A stretch of 12,440 nt of DNA, taken from Campylobacteraceae bacterium (GTDB lineage: Bacteria; Campylobacterota; Campylobacteria; Campylobacterales; Sulfurovaceae). A program made the position numbers and the translations under genes. The notes under the pieces were generated by a model that had not been told where the DNA came from, did no database searches, and worked only from the letters and a program-made list of their open reading frames with translations. Location of the stretch: NCBI GenBank assembly GCA_027030605.1, contig JALVEV010000094.1, forward strand, positions 1-12,440, in the 5' to 3' direction. Below, piece after piece: positions 6,261 to 12,440 of the stretch (the first letter of the stretch is position 1; each line of letters begins with the position of its first letter).

Positions 6261-6656
6261 CTAAGGTAGTGTAATCTTTTGACCTTCATAGATAACATTG
6301 GAGTTATCCAATAGATTACTATTACTCGCCATAATCTCTTTATATCTCATTGGGGTTCCATAAAATTCTTGAGAGATACTCTCTAAGGTATCTCCTTTTT
6401 TAACAACAATAATTCGACCTTTCGATTTACTTTCAGTAATAACTTCTTTTTTTAAATCATTTGTGTAGTTAGAGTTATCTGCAATAGTTTCATCAACAAG
6501 GTTACTCATTGCTTCGCTTAAGTTCATCTGATTTAAATTAGGAGTCTCTATTGTTTTTGACATAGAGGAGGGAGATAGAAGCTCTTGTTGAGAGTTGTCT
6601 AAAACATCTACTTCCATACTCTCTAAAGCAAGTAAGTAGTCATCTTTTTGAACCAT
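6261..6656 (-). CDS. 3' piece of the frameshifted LysM gene: linker and LysM domain
   Basis: This 131-aa frame holds an acidic linker and a C-terminal LysM repeat (GRIIVVKKGDTLESISQ to YEGQKITLP, about residues 79-131), which binds N-acetylglucosamine in peptidoglycan. The ATG at 6656 has no proper Shine-Dalgarno and the frame stays open far upstream of it. As a separate product it would lack any export signal, so it is better read as the tail of the shifted gene. Confidence 0.45.
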   Translation of the reverse strand: MVQKDDYLLALESMEVDVLDNSQQELLSPSSMSKTIETPNLNQMNLSEAMSNLVDETIADNSNYTNDLKKEVITESKSKGRIIVVKKGDTLESISQEFYGTPMRYKEIMASNSNLLDNSNVIYEGQKITLP

Positions 6657-6772
6657 CTTCTTAACTGATTCATCTGCTCTAGTTTTTAATTCAGTTAAAT
6701 ACTCATCTTCAGTAGTTTCAATCTCATCACGTCCAATCTCTAAAACTTCTTGAGTTAATTGAGTATTATTAA

Positions 6773-6967
6773 CTAAAAGTCTATTATTGGGTGTTGATTT
6801 TTTTCCATAACATACTCTTGAGAGTAGTAAAATCCTATTGCAAAAACAACTGCTAATACTGAAAAAGAGAGTAGTTTACCTATACTATTTTTCTTCTGAT
6901 AGTTATCGTAAGCATGGATTCTTGCCCCTTTAATAGCCTCTTCATAATCATTACTTGTTCCATACAT
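6773..6967 (-). CDS. 5' piece of the frameshifted LysM gene: N-terminus and membrane helix
   Basis: If no frameshift occurs, this frame gives a 64-aa single-pass membrane protein: MYGTSNDYEEAIKGARIHAY, a Lys-rich patch, then a helix LLSFSVLAVVFAIGFYY, ending eight codons past the A run. The N-terminus aligns with MYNSGEEEYLKATRDAQINTY of the gene at 7065-7658. An ATG four codons earlier (6979) is possible but has no good ribosome-binding site. Confidence 0.5.
   Translation of the reverse strand: MYGTSNDYEEAIKGARIHAYDNYQKKNSIGKLLSFSVLAVVFAIGFYYSQEYVMEKNQHPIIDF
6797..6804 (-). other. A7 run with A_AAA_AAT heptamer at the frame break
   Basis: In the zero frame the codons are GAA AAA AAT, so the last seven bases fit the X_XXY_YYZ pattern for -1 slippage, and -1 is the direction needed to enter the LysM frame. 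A 7-bp AT-only-rich stem (6753-6759 with 6768-6774) begins 22 bases downstream, farther than usual for a stimulator. Confidence 0.5.
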
Positions 6968-7064
6968 CTGTCTCTCCATTCTATTCTTAGTACTTCTATA
7001 AGTATTCTAGTAAACAAATAAGTAGCAAATATGAAATATCTATTTATTTTTATTTTTTTATAAA

Positions 7065-7658
7065 TTAATAAGGAATAGTAATCTTCTCTCCTACATAAAG
7101 CTTCTGAGACTCTTCTGTAATATTTTTATTATGTGCTATAATTTCTTGAAACGCCATTGAATCACCATAGTATTTTTCAGCTAAAGAAGAGAGTGTATCA
7201 CCTTGTTTTACAAGTACAACTCGCCCTTTCACACCTTTTATCTTTCCATTTAACTCTTGAGCAATAGCAGACTCATAACTAGATTCACTCTTTAATGATG
7301 ACTCATCTGTTAGTTGACTCATCTCCTTTGACAACTCCTCCTGTTGCTTTACTCTCTTACTCTCTTGAGTAACATCTACAGTTGCATTACTTAAAATATC
7401 TACTAACTCTTCATCACTATAGTCTGCTTCCATTGAACGATGAGAAACTCCTAAAACAGCTGTTTTCTTTCCAAAAATATTTTCAGAAAGATAGTTATTA
7501 CCTTTAGTAAAATATAAAAATCCAATGACGATTAGAGCTAAAAGTAGTAGCATATTTGTAAATAGCAATCTCTCTTTGGTATCACTCTTCTCCACATAGG
7601 TATTTATTTGTGCATCTCTTGTAGCTTTTAAATACTCTTCTTCACCACTGTTATACAT
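7065..7658 (-). CDS. Membrane-anchored LysM protein, 197 aa
   Basis: Predicted bitopic inner-membrane protein that reaches into the periplasm and binds peptidoglycan. It has a charged cytoplasmic N-terminus (1-30), one helix (about 31-50, LLFTNMLLLLALIVIGFLYF), an acidic Ser/Glu-rich linker (about 75-140) and a C-terminal LysM (146-196: GRVVLVKQGDTLSSLAEKYYG to LYVGEKITIPY). No catalytic domain is present, so a structural or scaffolding role is more likely than hydrolysis. GGAG lies eight bases before the ATG. Its relative at 6261-6967 follows after 97 bases in the same direction, indicating a tandem duplication. The pair occupies the space between recN and tatD. I do not recognise a named family beyond LysM. 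Confidence 0.8.
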   Translation of the reverse strand: MYNSGEEEYLKATRDAQINTYVEKSDTKERLLFTNMLLLLALIVIGFLYFTKGNNYLSENIFGKKTAVLGVSHRSMEADYSDEELVDILSNATVDVTQESKRVKQQEELSKEMSQLTDESSLKSESSYESAIAQELNGKIKGVKGRVVLVKQGDTLSSLAEKYYGDSMAFQEIIAHNKNITEESQKLYVGEKITIPY

Positions 7659-7769
7659 TAAAATTCTCCAAACTGTTTTAAATTTGATAAAATCTTAACA
7701 AATAAATCTATAATAAAAGTTTAAAATATTAAAATATTATTAAAATAAAAATATAATTTTTAATTATAA
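7659..7769. other. Very AT-rich spacer between recN and the LysM pair
   Basis: This 111-base gap is almost entirely A and T over 7700-7769. Several -10-like strings such as TATTAT and TATAGA occur on the minus strand, but none has a convincing -35 or extended -10. The LysM pair probably has its own promoter here, but I cannot place it. Confidence 0.4.
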
Positions 7770-9296
7770 CTATTTATAAAGTAATTTCTCTGCAAAAAGT
7801 TTTGCCTCTTCATTAGGCTTCTCTCCTCCAACTATTCGAGCAATTTCAAGGACTCGACCTTTTTTATCAAGTAGTGTGACTGAACTTTTATCTTTAATCT
7901 TAGAGACCAAAAGATGTTGCGTTGCTTTAGAGGCTAAGTGTGGCTGATGAGAGATAGCGAATATCTGATAAACCGAAGCGAGTTTAGCAATCATATTGGC
8001 AATGGCTATCGACTCATCACCTGAGACATTGGCATCTATCTCATCTAAAATTAAGACTCCACTCTCTTTAACACCTGAGAGTGCCACTACCATTAGAGCT
8101 AAACGAACTCGGTTAAACTCACCACCACTTAGTGTAGAGGCAGTTGAACCATTTAGACTCACCTCTACCACATCTTGACCAGTTGAAGTTAACATCTCTG
8201 TAGTAAAAATAAACTTCAGTTCAGGAAGTTTCAACTCTGCTAAATACTTTTTAAGAGGTTTCTCTAACGCTTGAGCTTTGGTTTTTCTTGCAAAAGAGAT
8301 TTGCCCTGCTAAGGTAGTAAGCTCCATCAACTCCATCTCTAAAAAAGACTCTAACATGCTTTTGTCTTGCTCAATATTTTGGTAACCTTGCAACTCTTTT
8401 TTCTTCAACTCTGCATACTCAAGAGCCTTCTCTATGCTACCATATCTATTTTTTAAAGAGGAGATTTTCTCTAATCTATCTAACACCTCTTCAATGTCAA
8501 CCTCTGCCAACTCATCAGAGAGCATCTCTATCTCCTCAAAATCAGCACGAAGTTGGTTCATCATCTCTGAGAAGATAGCATCATCTTTATCGAGAAGTCT
8601 ATAGACCTCTGTAACTGCCTCTTCAAAAGTAAAAATACCATTAGCAGACTCAACAGCATCATTAACTTTGTCGATACGAGAGAGTTGTTGTTTTATCTTT
8701 AAAAGCTCCTCATCCTCTCCTACTTTAGGGGCTATGCTCTCTATTTTATCTATCTCAAACTCTGCAAATTCAATTAACTCAGCAAGTTTAGCTTCGTCTT
8801 GTTTTATCTTTTTAAGCTCATTAAGTTTTACTTTGTAATTAGCATAGCGTTTAGTATACTCTTTAAAGAGCCTTTTAAAACTTTTATCTTTTGCCAAGAG
8901 GTCATTGTCTATGAGTTTAAGCAAATCTCTACTCTCAAAACCACTCTTGTCTCGAACTGATAGAAACTGAACATAGGGAGAGAACATCTCTTTTAAAACT
9001 TTTTTAGAGATATTCTGCCCATCAATGCTATAACGTACCTTCTCTTTTTTTAGACTCTTAAGGGTTATCTCCTCTTCTAACTCAAAGTTCTCACTCTTTA
9101 GACTCTTTGGTCTATCTACCAACACCTCACACAGAGAGGCTTCTGCTGTTCCATAACCAAAGGTAGCAAGAATGCTGTTCATAAAGAGTGACTTCCCTGC
9201 ACCAGAGGGTCCAGAGAGAACCACTAAACCTTTTTCTAACTCTAACTCTATCTCATTAAACGATATTAAATTCTTTATATAGACTCTGTTAATCAT
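7770..9296 (-). CDS. recN: DNA repair protein RecN
   Basis: RecN is an SMC-like ATPase that acts early in double-strand break repair, holding DNA ends or sister chromosomes. The 508-aa product has an N-terminal head with Walker A GPSGAGKS (29-36), a long coiled-coil middle (about 130-345, rich in Lys/Glu/Leu), and a C-terminal head with the signature LSGGEFNRVRLAL (389-401), Walker B VLILDEID (about 414-421) and the switch region AISHQPHLA (447-455). It is shorter than E. coli RecN (553 aa), as is usual in Campylobacterota, mainly through a reduced coiled coil. The ATG overlaps the nadK stop by one base (TAATG), so it is translationally coupled to nadK. No SOS box is evident upstream, as expected in a phylum without LexA in its best-known members. 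Confidence 0.95.
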   Translation of the reverse strand: MINRVYIKNLISFNEIELELEKGLVVLSGPSGAGKSLFMNSILATFGYGTAEASLCEVLVDRPKSLKSENFELEEEITLKSLKKEKVRYSIDGQNISKKVLKEMFSPYVQFLSVRDKSGFESRDLLKLIDNDLLAKDKSFKRLFKEYTKRYANYKVKLNELKKIKQDEAKLAELIEFAEFEIDKIESIAPKVGEDEELLKIKQQLSRIDKVNDAVESANGIFTFEEAVTEVYRLLDKDDAIFSEMMNQLRADFEEIEMLSDELAEVDIEEVLDRLEKISSLKNRYGSIEKALEYAELKKKELQGYQNIEQDKSMLESFLEMELMELTTLAGQISFARKTKAQALEKPLKKYLAELKLPELKFIFTTEMLTSTGQDVVEVSLNGSTASTLSGGEFNRVRLALMVVALSGVKESGVLILDEIDANVSGDESIAIANMIAKLASVYQIFAISHQPHLASKATQHLLVSKIKDKSSVTLLDKKGRVLEIARIVGGEKPNEEAKLFAEKLLYK

Positions 9297-10168
9297 TATT
9301 CGTCATCACCCCATGATAGTTTTTCTCTAAGTACAGAGAAGTAATTTCTCTCCTTTTTGTGTAGTAGTTTTGCACCTATGGCAGCCCCATTTATGACCAG
9401 TACCTCACCTGCTTCCATCTCATAAGCATCTTGTCCATCAACCATTACAATCACTTTGTCTTTAGACGATGAGAAGTCAATGGTAAAGTTTGAGGGTAAT
9501 ACTAGAGGTCGTTGTGTTAAAGAGTGTGCAGCGATAGGAGTCATAATAAACGCTTTAGTTAAAGGGTACATCACAGGTCCCCCTGCTGCTAGATTATAAG
9601 CTGTTGAACCTGTAGGTGTAGAGATAATCAACCCATCACCACGATAAGTATTAAACCACTCACCATCAATTGATGCATCAATCTTAGCCATATGGGAGAT
9701 ACTTGGACGTGTAACTACTACATCATTAAAAGCATGAAAATGTTTACGACCATCAGCTGTTTGTATATACCCATCTATCATCATACGGTCATCTATACGA
9801 TAGTTGTCAATGAGTAGATTATCTAAAAAGGTATCTACTTCTGAAATACGTACATCAGCCAAAAATCCTAAAGTTCCTGCATTAATTCCAAGGACTGGTT
9901 TATGGTAACCATAACTCTTTCGTACTAATGAAAGCAGTGTACCATCACCTCCTAAAGAGACCAAAAAATCTGAACGATCACATAGTTCATTAAACTCAAT
10001 GCCATCTGAAAGACCCAACATTTTACTTGAGTGTTCTACTAACAACACCTCAATCTGTCGAGCTTCAAACTTCTCTTTTATCTCTTTATATATTGGTAAA
10101 ATCTCTGGAGCCTCAGGCTTTATTACAAAACCTGCAACTTTAGTTCGTGTCAATTTTTCATCACTCAC
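9296..10168 (-). CDS. nadK: NAD kinase NadK
   Basis: NadK phosphorylates NAD to NADP in the cytoplasm. The product is about 290 aa, the normal size. Visible motifs are SLGGDGTLL with catalytic Asp (residue 76 counted from the upstream TTG), INAGTLGFLADV, the NDVVV strand near 149, and GDGLIISTPTGSTAYNLAAGGP, followed by VDGQ. Start choice: AGGAG at 10176-10180 is seven bases from a GTG at 10168 and only four from a TTG at 10171, so I choose GTG; the difference is one residue. The frame overlaps recN by one base. The nadK-recN pairing is conserved in Campylobacterota. Confidence 0.94.
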   Translation of the reverse strand: MSDEKLTRTKVAGFVIKPEAPEILPIYKEIKEKFEARQIEVLLVEHSSKMLGLSDGIEFNELCDRSDFLVSLGGDGTLLSLVRKSYGYHKPVLGINAGTLGFLADVRISEVDTFLDNLLIDNYRIDDRMMIDGYIQTADGRKHFHAFNDVVVTRPSISHMAKIDASIDGEWFNTYRGDGLIISTPTGSTAYNLAAGGPVMYPLTKAFIMTPIAAHSLTQRPLVLPSNFTIDFSSSKDKVIVMVDGQDAYEMEAGEVLVINGAAIGAKLLHKKERNYFSVLREKLSWGDDE

Positions 10169-10202
10169 CAATATTCTCCTATCTAAGTATAACTGTAGAA
10201 TA

Positions 10203-10340
10203 TCATAAAATCACTTGTTCATTCTCGTTATATCTTAAATTATTATATTTATTATTTAAGAAGTGATACTTTATCTTTTCCAAAACCCACTTCATATTAA
10301 GATTAGCTTTTTTAGAATAGGGTTTTAAAAAATGTCTCAT
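10203..10340 (-). CDS. Possible small basic protein, 45 aa
   Basis: A 46-codon frame starts at an ATG that overlaps the stop of the double-LysM gene by one base (TAATG), the same arrangement as hisB-kdsC and nadK-recN here. The product begins MRHFLKPYSKKANLNMKWVL, is basic and Asn-rich, and has no membrane helix or known motif. There is no Shine-Dalgarno at normal distance, so it would depend on re-initiation. It fills most of the 171-base gap before nadK. In such AT-rich sequence a chance frame of this length is unremarkable, so this is only a candidate. Confidence 0.3.
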   Translation of the reverse strand: MRHFLKPYSKKANLNMKWVLEKIKYHFLNNKYNNLRYNENEQVIL

Positions 10341-11386
10341 TATCTAGGAATATATACCTTCTGCCCTACATGTAAAAGTGAACGACTACTCCTAATTTTA
10401 GCATTAGCTCGAACTATCTTCGATACAGCTCTCTCATCTCCATAAAACTTTTTAGCAATCATCGCTAGAGTATTTCCTTTTTCTACAATGATGTATCTTC
10501 TTTTAGTTTTATTATCTTTTCTTGGAATAACTAACTTCTCACCTAATCGTAAAGATGTCTTTGCACTCTTAATTCGTCTATTGGCTCTCACTATTCGCTT
10601 ATACTCTTTTTCATCACCATAAAATCTTTTTGCCAATACAACTAAGCTATCACCCTTTTTTACACGAATAATACGAGGCTTTATCTTCTCATAGTGTGCA
10701 ACAAGAGTTGGTTTTCGTTTTTTAACTATCACCTTTTTTACTTTTGGCTTTTTAGGAGTTACCTTCTTATGAACTTCATGTTTATTAACAACCCTTTTAA
10801 CTTTTTCTTCTTTTACCTCTTGAATATTTGCAACTTTTAATGTTTTAATCTCATTCTCTTTTATTGTAATCTCACTATCTTGTGAGTTTATCTTTACAAC
10901 TTTTTTACTTTTTGGCTCTTCAATCTTTCTCTCTTTTTCAACAACTGTTGGCATAGCAAGTTCTTCTATGTAATGCGTTGAGGGTTCTTTTTCAACTTTA
11001 GGCTCACTCTTCTGAACAACAACAGAAGAACTCTTTTTCTCTTTTGGAGTAGATTGTTCTACCTCTATAGGTTGAGGTTTAGATTCTAAAGGAGTAAAAC
11101 TCCTCTTTTCCTCCTCAAGATTGTTATCTGTAGGTTCATTTTTAGACTCTTTTTCTACTGTAGATGTTGCTACTTTATCATTTTGCAGTAACTCTCTATT
11201 TTGAGTTAAATAAAAAGCCCCTCCTCCAACTAAAAGAGCAATTAGAGATAAAAAGAGCAATTTTAACTTACTTCTATGAGGCTCTTCATCTTCATAGTAG
11301 CTATCTTCTTCAAAGAAAGCATACTCATCATCAACACTTGGTCCCTCTATCTTCTTTACAATAATATTCTCTTCTTGATTTGACAT
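10340..11386 (-). CDS. Membrane-anchored protein with two C-terminal LysM repeats
   Basis: Predicted 348-aa inner-membrane protein. A strongly acidic cytoplasmic N-terminus (1-36, EEDSYYEDEE) is followed by a membrane helix (41-61), a long Lys/Glu/Pro/Val-rich linker (65-235) that becomes very basic at 199-227, then two LysM repeats: 238-287 (IIRVKKGDSLVVLAKRFYG to LGEKLVIP) and 298-347 (YIIVEKGNTLAMIAKKFYG to VGQKVYIP). The repeats are closely alike, suggesting recent internal duplication. The linker is long enough to cross the periplasm to the wall. The layout is shared with the LysM pair at 6261-7658. The name FimV/TspA comes to mind for membrane-LysM proteins, but the specific FimV features are not seen. 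GGGAAG lies about six bases before the ATG, under an extended -10 promoter. It heads the nadK-recN transcription unit. Confidence 0.82.
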   Translation of the reverse strand: MSNQEENIIVKKIEGPSVDDEYAFFEEDSYYEDEEPHRSKLKLLFLSLIALLVGGGAFYLTQNRELLQNDKVATSTVEKESKNEPTDNNLEEEKRSFTPLESKPQPIEVEQSTPKEKKSSSVVVQKSEPKVEKEPSTHYIEELAMPTVVEKERKIEEPKSKKVVKINSQDSEITIKENEIKTLKVANIQEVKEEKVKRVVNKHEVHKKVTPKKPKVKKVIVKKRKPTLVAHYEKIKPRIIRVKKGDSLVVLAKRFYGDEKEYKRIVRANRRIKSAKTSLRLGEKLVIPRKDNKTKRRYIIVEKGNTLAMIAKKFYGDERAVSKIVRANAKIRSSRSLLHVGQKVYIPR

Positions 11387-11416
11387 TATAACTTCCCAAT
11401 TTTGTTATTGTATGTA

Positions 11417-11425
11417 AGTATAGCA
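11417..11425 (-). promoter_or_regulatory. Extended -10 promoter of the double-LysM gene
   Basis: On the minus strand this reads TGCTATACT, a TGn-extended -10 box, with an expected start near 11410 and a leader of about 24 bases. No good -35 is seen, as expected for an extended -10. It may also serve nadK and recN downstream, since the gap before nadK has no clear promoter. Confidence 0.5.
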
Positions 11426-11429
11426 TAAG

Positions 11430-11461
11430 TTGAAACGACTTAAGCACTAATTAGCTAAAAT
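11430..11461 (+). promoter_or_regulatory. Candidate glnS promoter
   Basis: TTGAAA (11430-11435) and TAAAAT (11456-11461) are 20 bases apart, longer than ideal, so the -10 box carries most weight. The expected start near 11468 gives a leader of about 24 bases containing AAGGG nine bases before the ATG. It faces away from the LysM promoter, the -10 boxes being 33 bases apart. Confidence 0.4.
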
Positions 11462-11491
11462 ACACCCCTCAATATCAAAGGGTAAATAATA

Positions 11492-12440
11492 ATGGAAAAT
11501 AGAAGTAAAGATTTTTTAAGAAGAGTTGTAGAAGAGGATTTAAAAGCTGGTAAATACAAAGAGATTATCACACGCTTTCCCCCTGAACCAAATGGTTTCC
11601 CCCACATTGGACATGCAAAGTCTATTAGTATTAACTTTGGAATAGCAAAAGATTACCAAGGGCGTTGTAACCTTAGAATGGACGACACAAACCCCACCAC
11701 AGAAGATACCCAATATGTAGAGGCGATTAAAGATGCTGTAGAGTGGCTTGGATTTAAGTGGGACAAAGAGGTACGTTACACCTCTGATTACTTCTCTAAA
11801 CTCTATGAGTATGCTATTAAACTTATTAAAATGGAAAAAGCCTATGTAGATTCTCTACCCGAAGAGGAGATGAGAGAGTACCGAGGAACTGTTACCCAAG
11901 CAGGAAAAAGAAGTAAGTACGCCAACAGAAGTGTAGAGGAAAATTTAGAGCTTTTAGAGCGAATGAAAAATGGAGAGTTTAAAGAGGGAGAGCATGTCTT
12001 AAGAGCTAAAATAGATATGGCTTCACCAAATATGAAAATGCGTGACCCCCTACTCTACCGAATCAAACACGCCCACCACTTTAGAGCAGGTGATGAGTGG
12101 TCAATCTACCCTATGTATGACTTTGCCCACTGCCTCTCTGACTATATTGAGGGGGTGACCCACTCTATCTGTACTTTGGAGTTTGAAAATAATAGAGAGA
12201 TTTATGATTGGGTACTTGACACCCTAGAGCTAGAGCCTCCAAGACCCTACCAACATGAATTTGCACGGCTTAATATCAACTATACCGTTATGAGTAAACG
12301 AAAACTCTTAGAGCTTGTAGAGAAAGAGGTAGTAAGTGGTTGGGACGACCCAAGGCTACCAACCATTGCAGGGCTTAGAAGAAGAGGATATACTCCTGAA
12401 TCTATCTTAAACTTTTGTGAACAGATTGGAGTTGCCAAAG
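11492..12440 (+). CDS. glnS: Glutaminyl-tRNA synthetase GlnS, N-terminal part (cut by window edge)
   Basis: GlnRS attaches glutamine to tRNA-Gln directly. About 316 residues are present of an expected 550 or so, covering the Rossmann catalytic domain. The class I signatures are clear: PEPNGFPHIGHAKS with HIGH at 38-41, and VMSKRKL at 266-272, the KMSKS loop form typical of GlnRS. Between them RMDDTNPTTED, RGTVTQAGKRSKY, PLLYRIKHAHHFRAGDEW and PMYDFAHCLSDYIEGVTHSICTLEFE are GlnRS-type rather than GluRS-type blocks. AAGGG precedes the ATG by nine bases. The frame is open to the window end, so the C-terminal anticodon-binding barrels cannot be seen. Non-discriminating GluRS is the main alternative, and the VMSKR and EFENNRE blocks speak against it. 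Confidence 0.95.
   Translation, partial: MENRSKDFLRRVVEEDLKAGKYKEIITRFPPEPNGFPHIGHAKSISINFGIAKDYQGRCNLRMDDTNPTTEDTQYVEAIKDAVEWLGFKWDKEVRYTSDYFSKLYEYAIKLIKMEKAYVDSLPEEEMREYRGTVTQAGKRSKYANRSVEENLELLERMKNGEFKEGEHVLRAKIDMASPNMKMRDPLLYRIKHAHHFRAGDEWSIYPMYDFAHCLSDYIEGVTHSICTLEFENNREIYDWVLDTLELEPPRPYQHEFARLNINYTVMSKRKLLELVEKEVVSGWDDPRLPTIAGLRRRGYTPESILNFCEQIGVAK

Larger units (their letters stand above)
6261..6967 (-). pseudogene. Frameshifted membrane-anchored LysM protein (paralogue of 7065-7658)
   Basis: Two out-of-frame pieces together make one protein like the intact neighbour: short cytoplasmic N-terminus, one membrane helix, acidic periplasmic linker, C-terminal LysM. The first frame runs from the start to a TAG at 6773-6775. 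The second frame, shifted by -1, is open without a stop through that whole region, and across the gap between the pieces encodes TPNNRLLVNN, TQLTQEVLEIGRDE and EYLTELKTRADES. The natural crossover is a run of seven A at 6798-6804 (minus strand), read GAA AAA AAT. One added A, or a -1 slip on the heptamer A_AAA_AAT, restores a product of about 235 aa. So it may be a decayed gene, an on/off switch, a recoded gene or an assembly error; the sequence alone does not decide. I start at 6967 because GGAG lies six bases upstream and the neighbour also begins with MY. Confidence 0.65.

Noticed and set aside
6753..6774. Stem AGTTAAT/ATTAACT as a stimulator of frameshifting at the A7 run
   Set aside because: It starts 22 bases after the heptamer and is weak and AU-rich, so it is poor evidence for programmed recoding.
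7996..8178. 60-codon plus-strand frame inside recN
   Set aside because: Lies opposite the RecN signature and Walker B region, which explains the open frame.
10186..10191. TATACT on the minus strand as a nadK -10 box
   Set aside because: The resulting start would fall on the ribosome-binding site itself, leaving no usable leader for a gene that has a Shine-Dalgarno.
9999..10208. 69-codon plus-strand frame over the nadK start
   Set aside because: Antisense to the conserved nadK N-terminus, with no support of its own.
11164..11364. 66-codon plus-strand frame inside the double-LysM gene
   Set aside because: Antisense to the membrane helix and acidic N-terminus; no motif.
1..12440. Search for CRISPR arrays, tRNA or rRNA genes, transposases, toxin-antitoxin or phage genes
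   Set aside because: None found by reading both strands; the window is largely conserved core genes.

Overview
The window is a low-G+C stretch from a Campylobacterota (Epsilonproteobacteria) genome, most likely a free-living Sulfurovum- or Sulfurimonas-like organism; the genus cannot be fixed from sequence alone. The main evidence is gene order. Read on the minus strand, nadK, recN, tatD, an MltD-type lytic transglycosylase, an RlpA-position SPOR lipoprotein, hisB, kdsC and lptC follow the same backbone I recall from Campylobacter jejuni (nadK-recN-x-tatD-slt-rlpA-HAD phosphatase-lptC-lptA-engB). The monofunctional HisB and the short RecN also fit.

Layout. 1-247 (minus) is the start of metH. 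267-361 is a small palindromic element whose inner hairpin also looks like the terminator of a 63-aa gene of unknown function (401-592, minus). 593-721 holds divergent promoters. 722-2053 (plus) is an NlpC/P60 lipoprotein that seems to be made from a leaderless mRNA. From 2040 to 5323 (minus) runs a tight envelope cluster: mltD-like, SPOR lipoprotein, hisB, kdsC and lptC, with overlapping or nearly touching genes. The lptA and engB genes expected next are absent; the plus-strand NlpC/P60 gene lies there and overlaps lptC tail to tail. tatD is at 5441-6217. From 6261 to 7658 are two related membrane-anchored LysM genes in tandem. The 3'-proximal copy is broken by a -1 frame change at a run of seven A. 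recN and nadK (7770-10168) overlap by one base. Upstream is a possible 45-aa gene and then a third, double-LysM membrane protein (10340-11386). This third LysM gene is divergent from glnS (11492 to the end, partial).

How the genes fit together. Six genes concern peptidoglycan: an NlpC/P60 hydrolase, a SPOR lipoprotein, a lytic transglycosylase and three inner-membrane LysM proteins. KdsC (Kdo synthesis) and LptC (LPS transport) serve the outer membrane. HisB, NadK, RecN, TatD, MetH and GlnS are housekeeping genes that share transcription units or borders with them. I see no mobile element, CRISPR array, phage gene or defence system. The most notable observations are the frameshifted LysM paralogue with an A_AAA_AAT heptamer at the break, the SPOR-only relic at the rlpA position, two hairpins that bury ribosome-binding sites, the leaderless lipoprotein gene, and a GlnRS in a phylum whose best-known members lack it.
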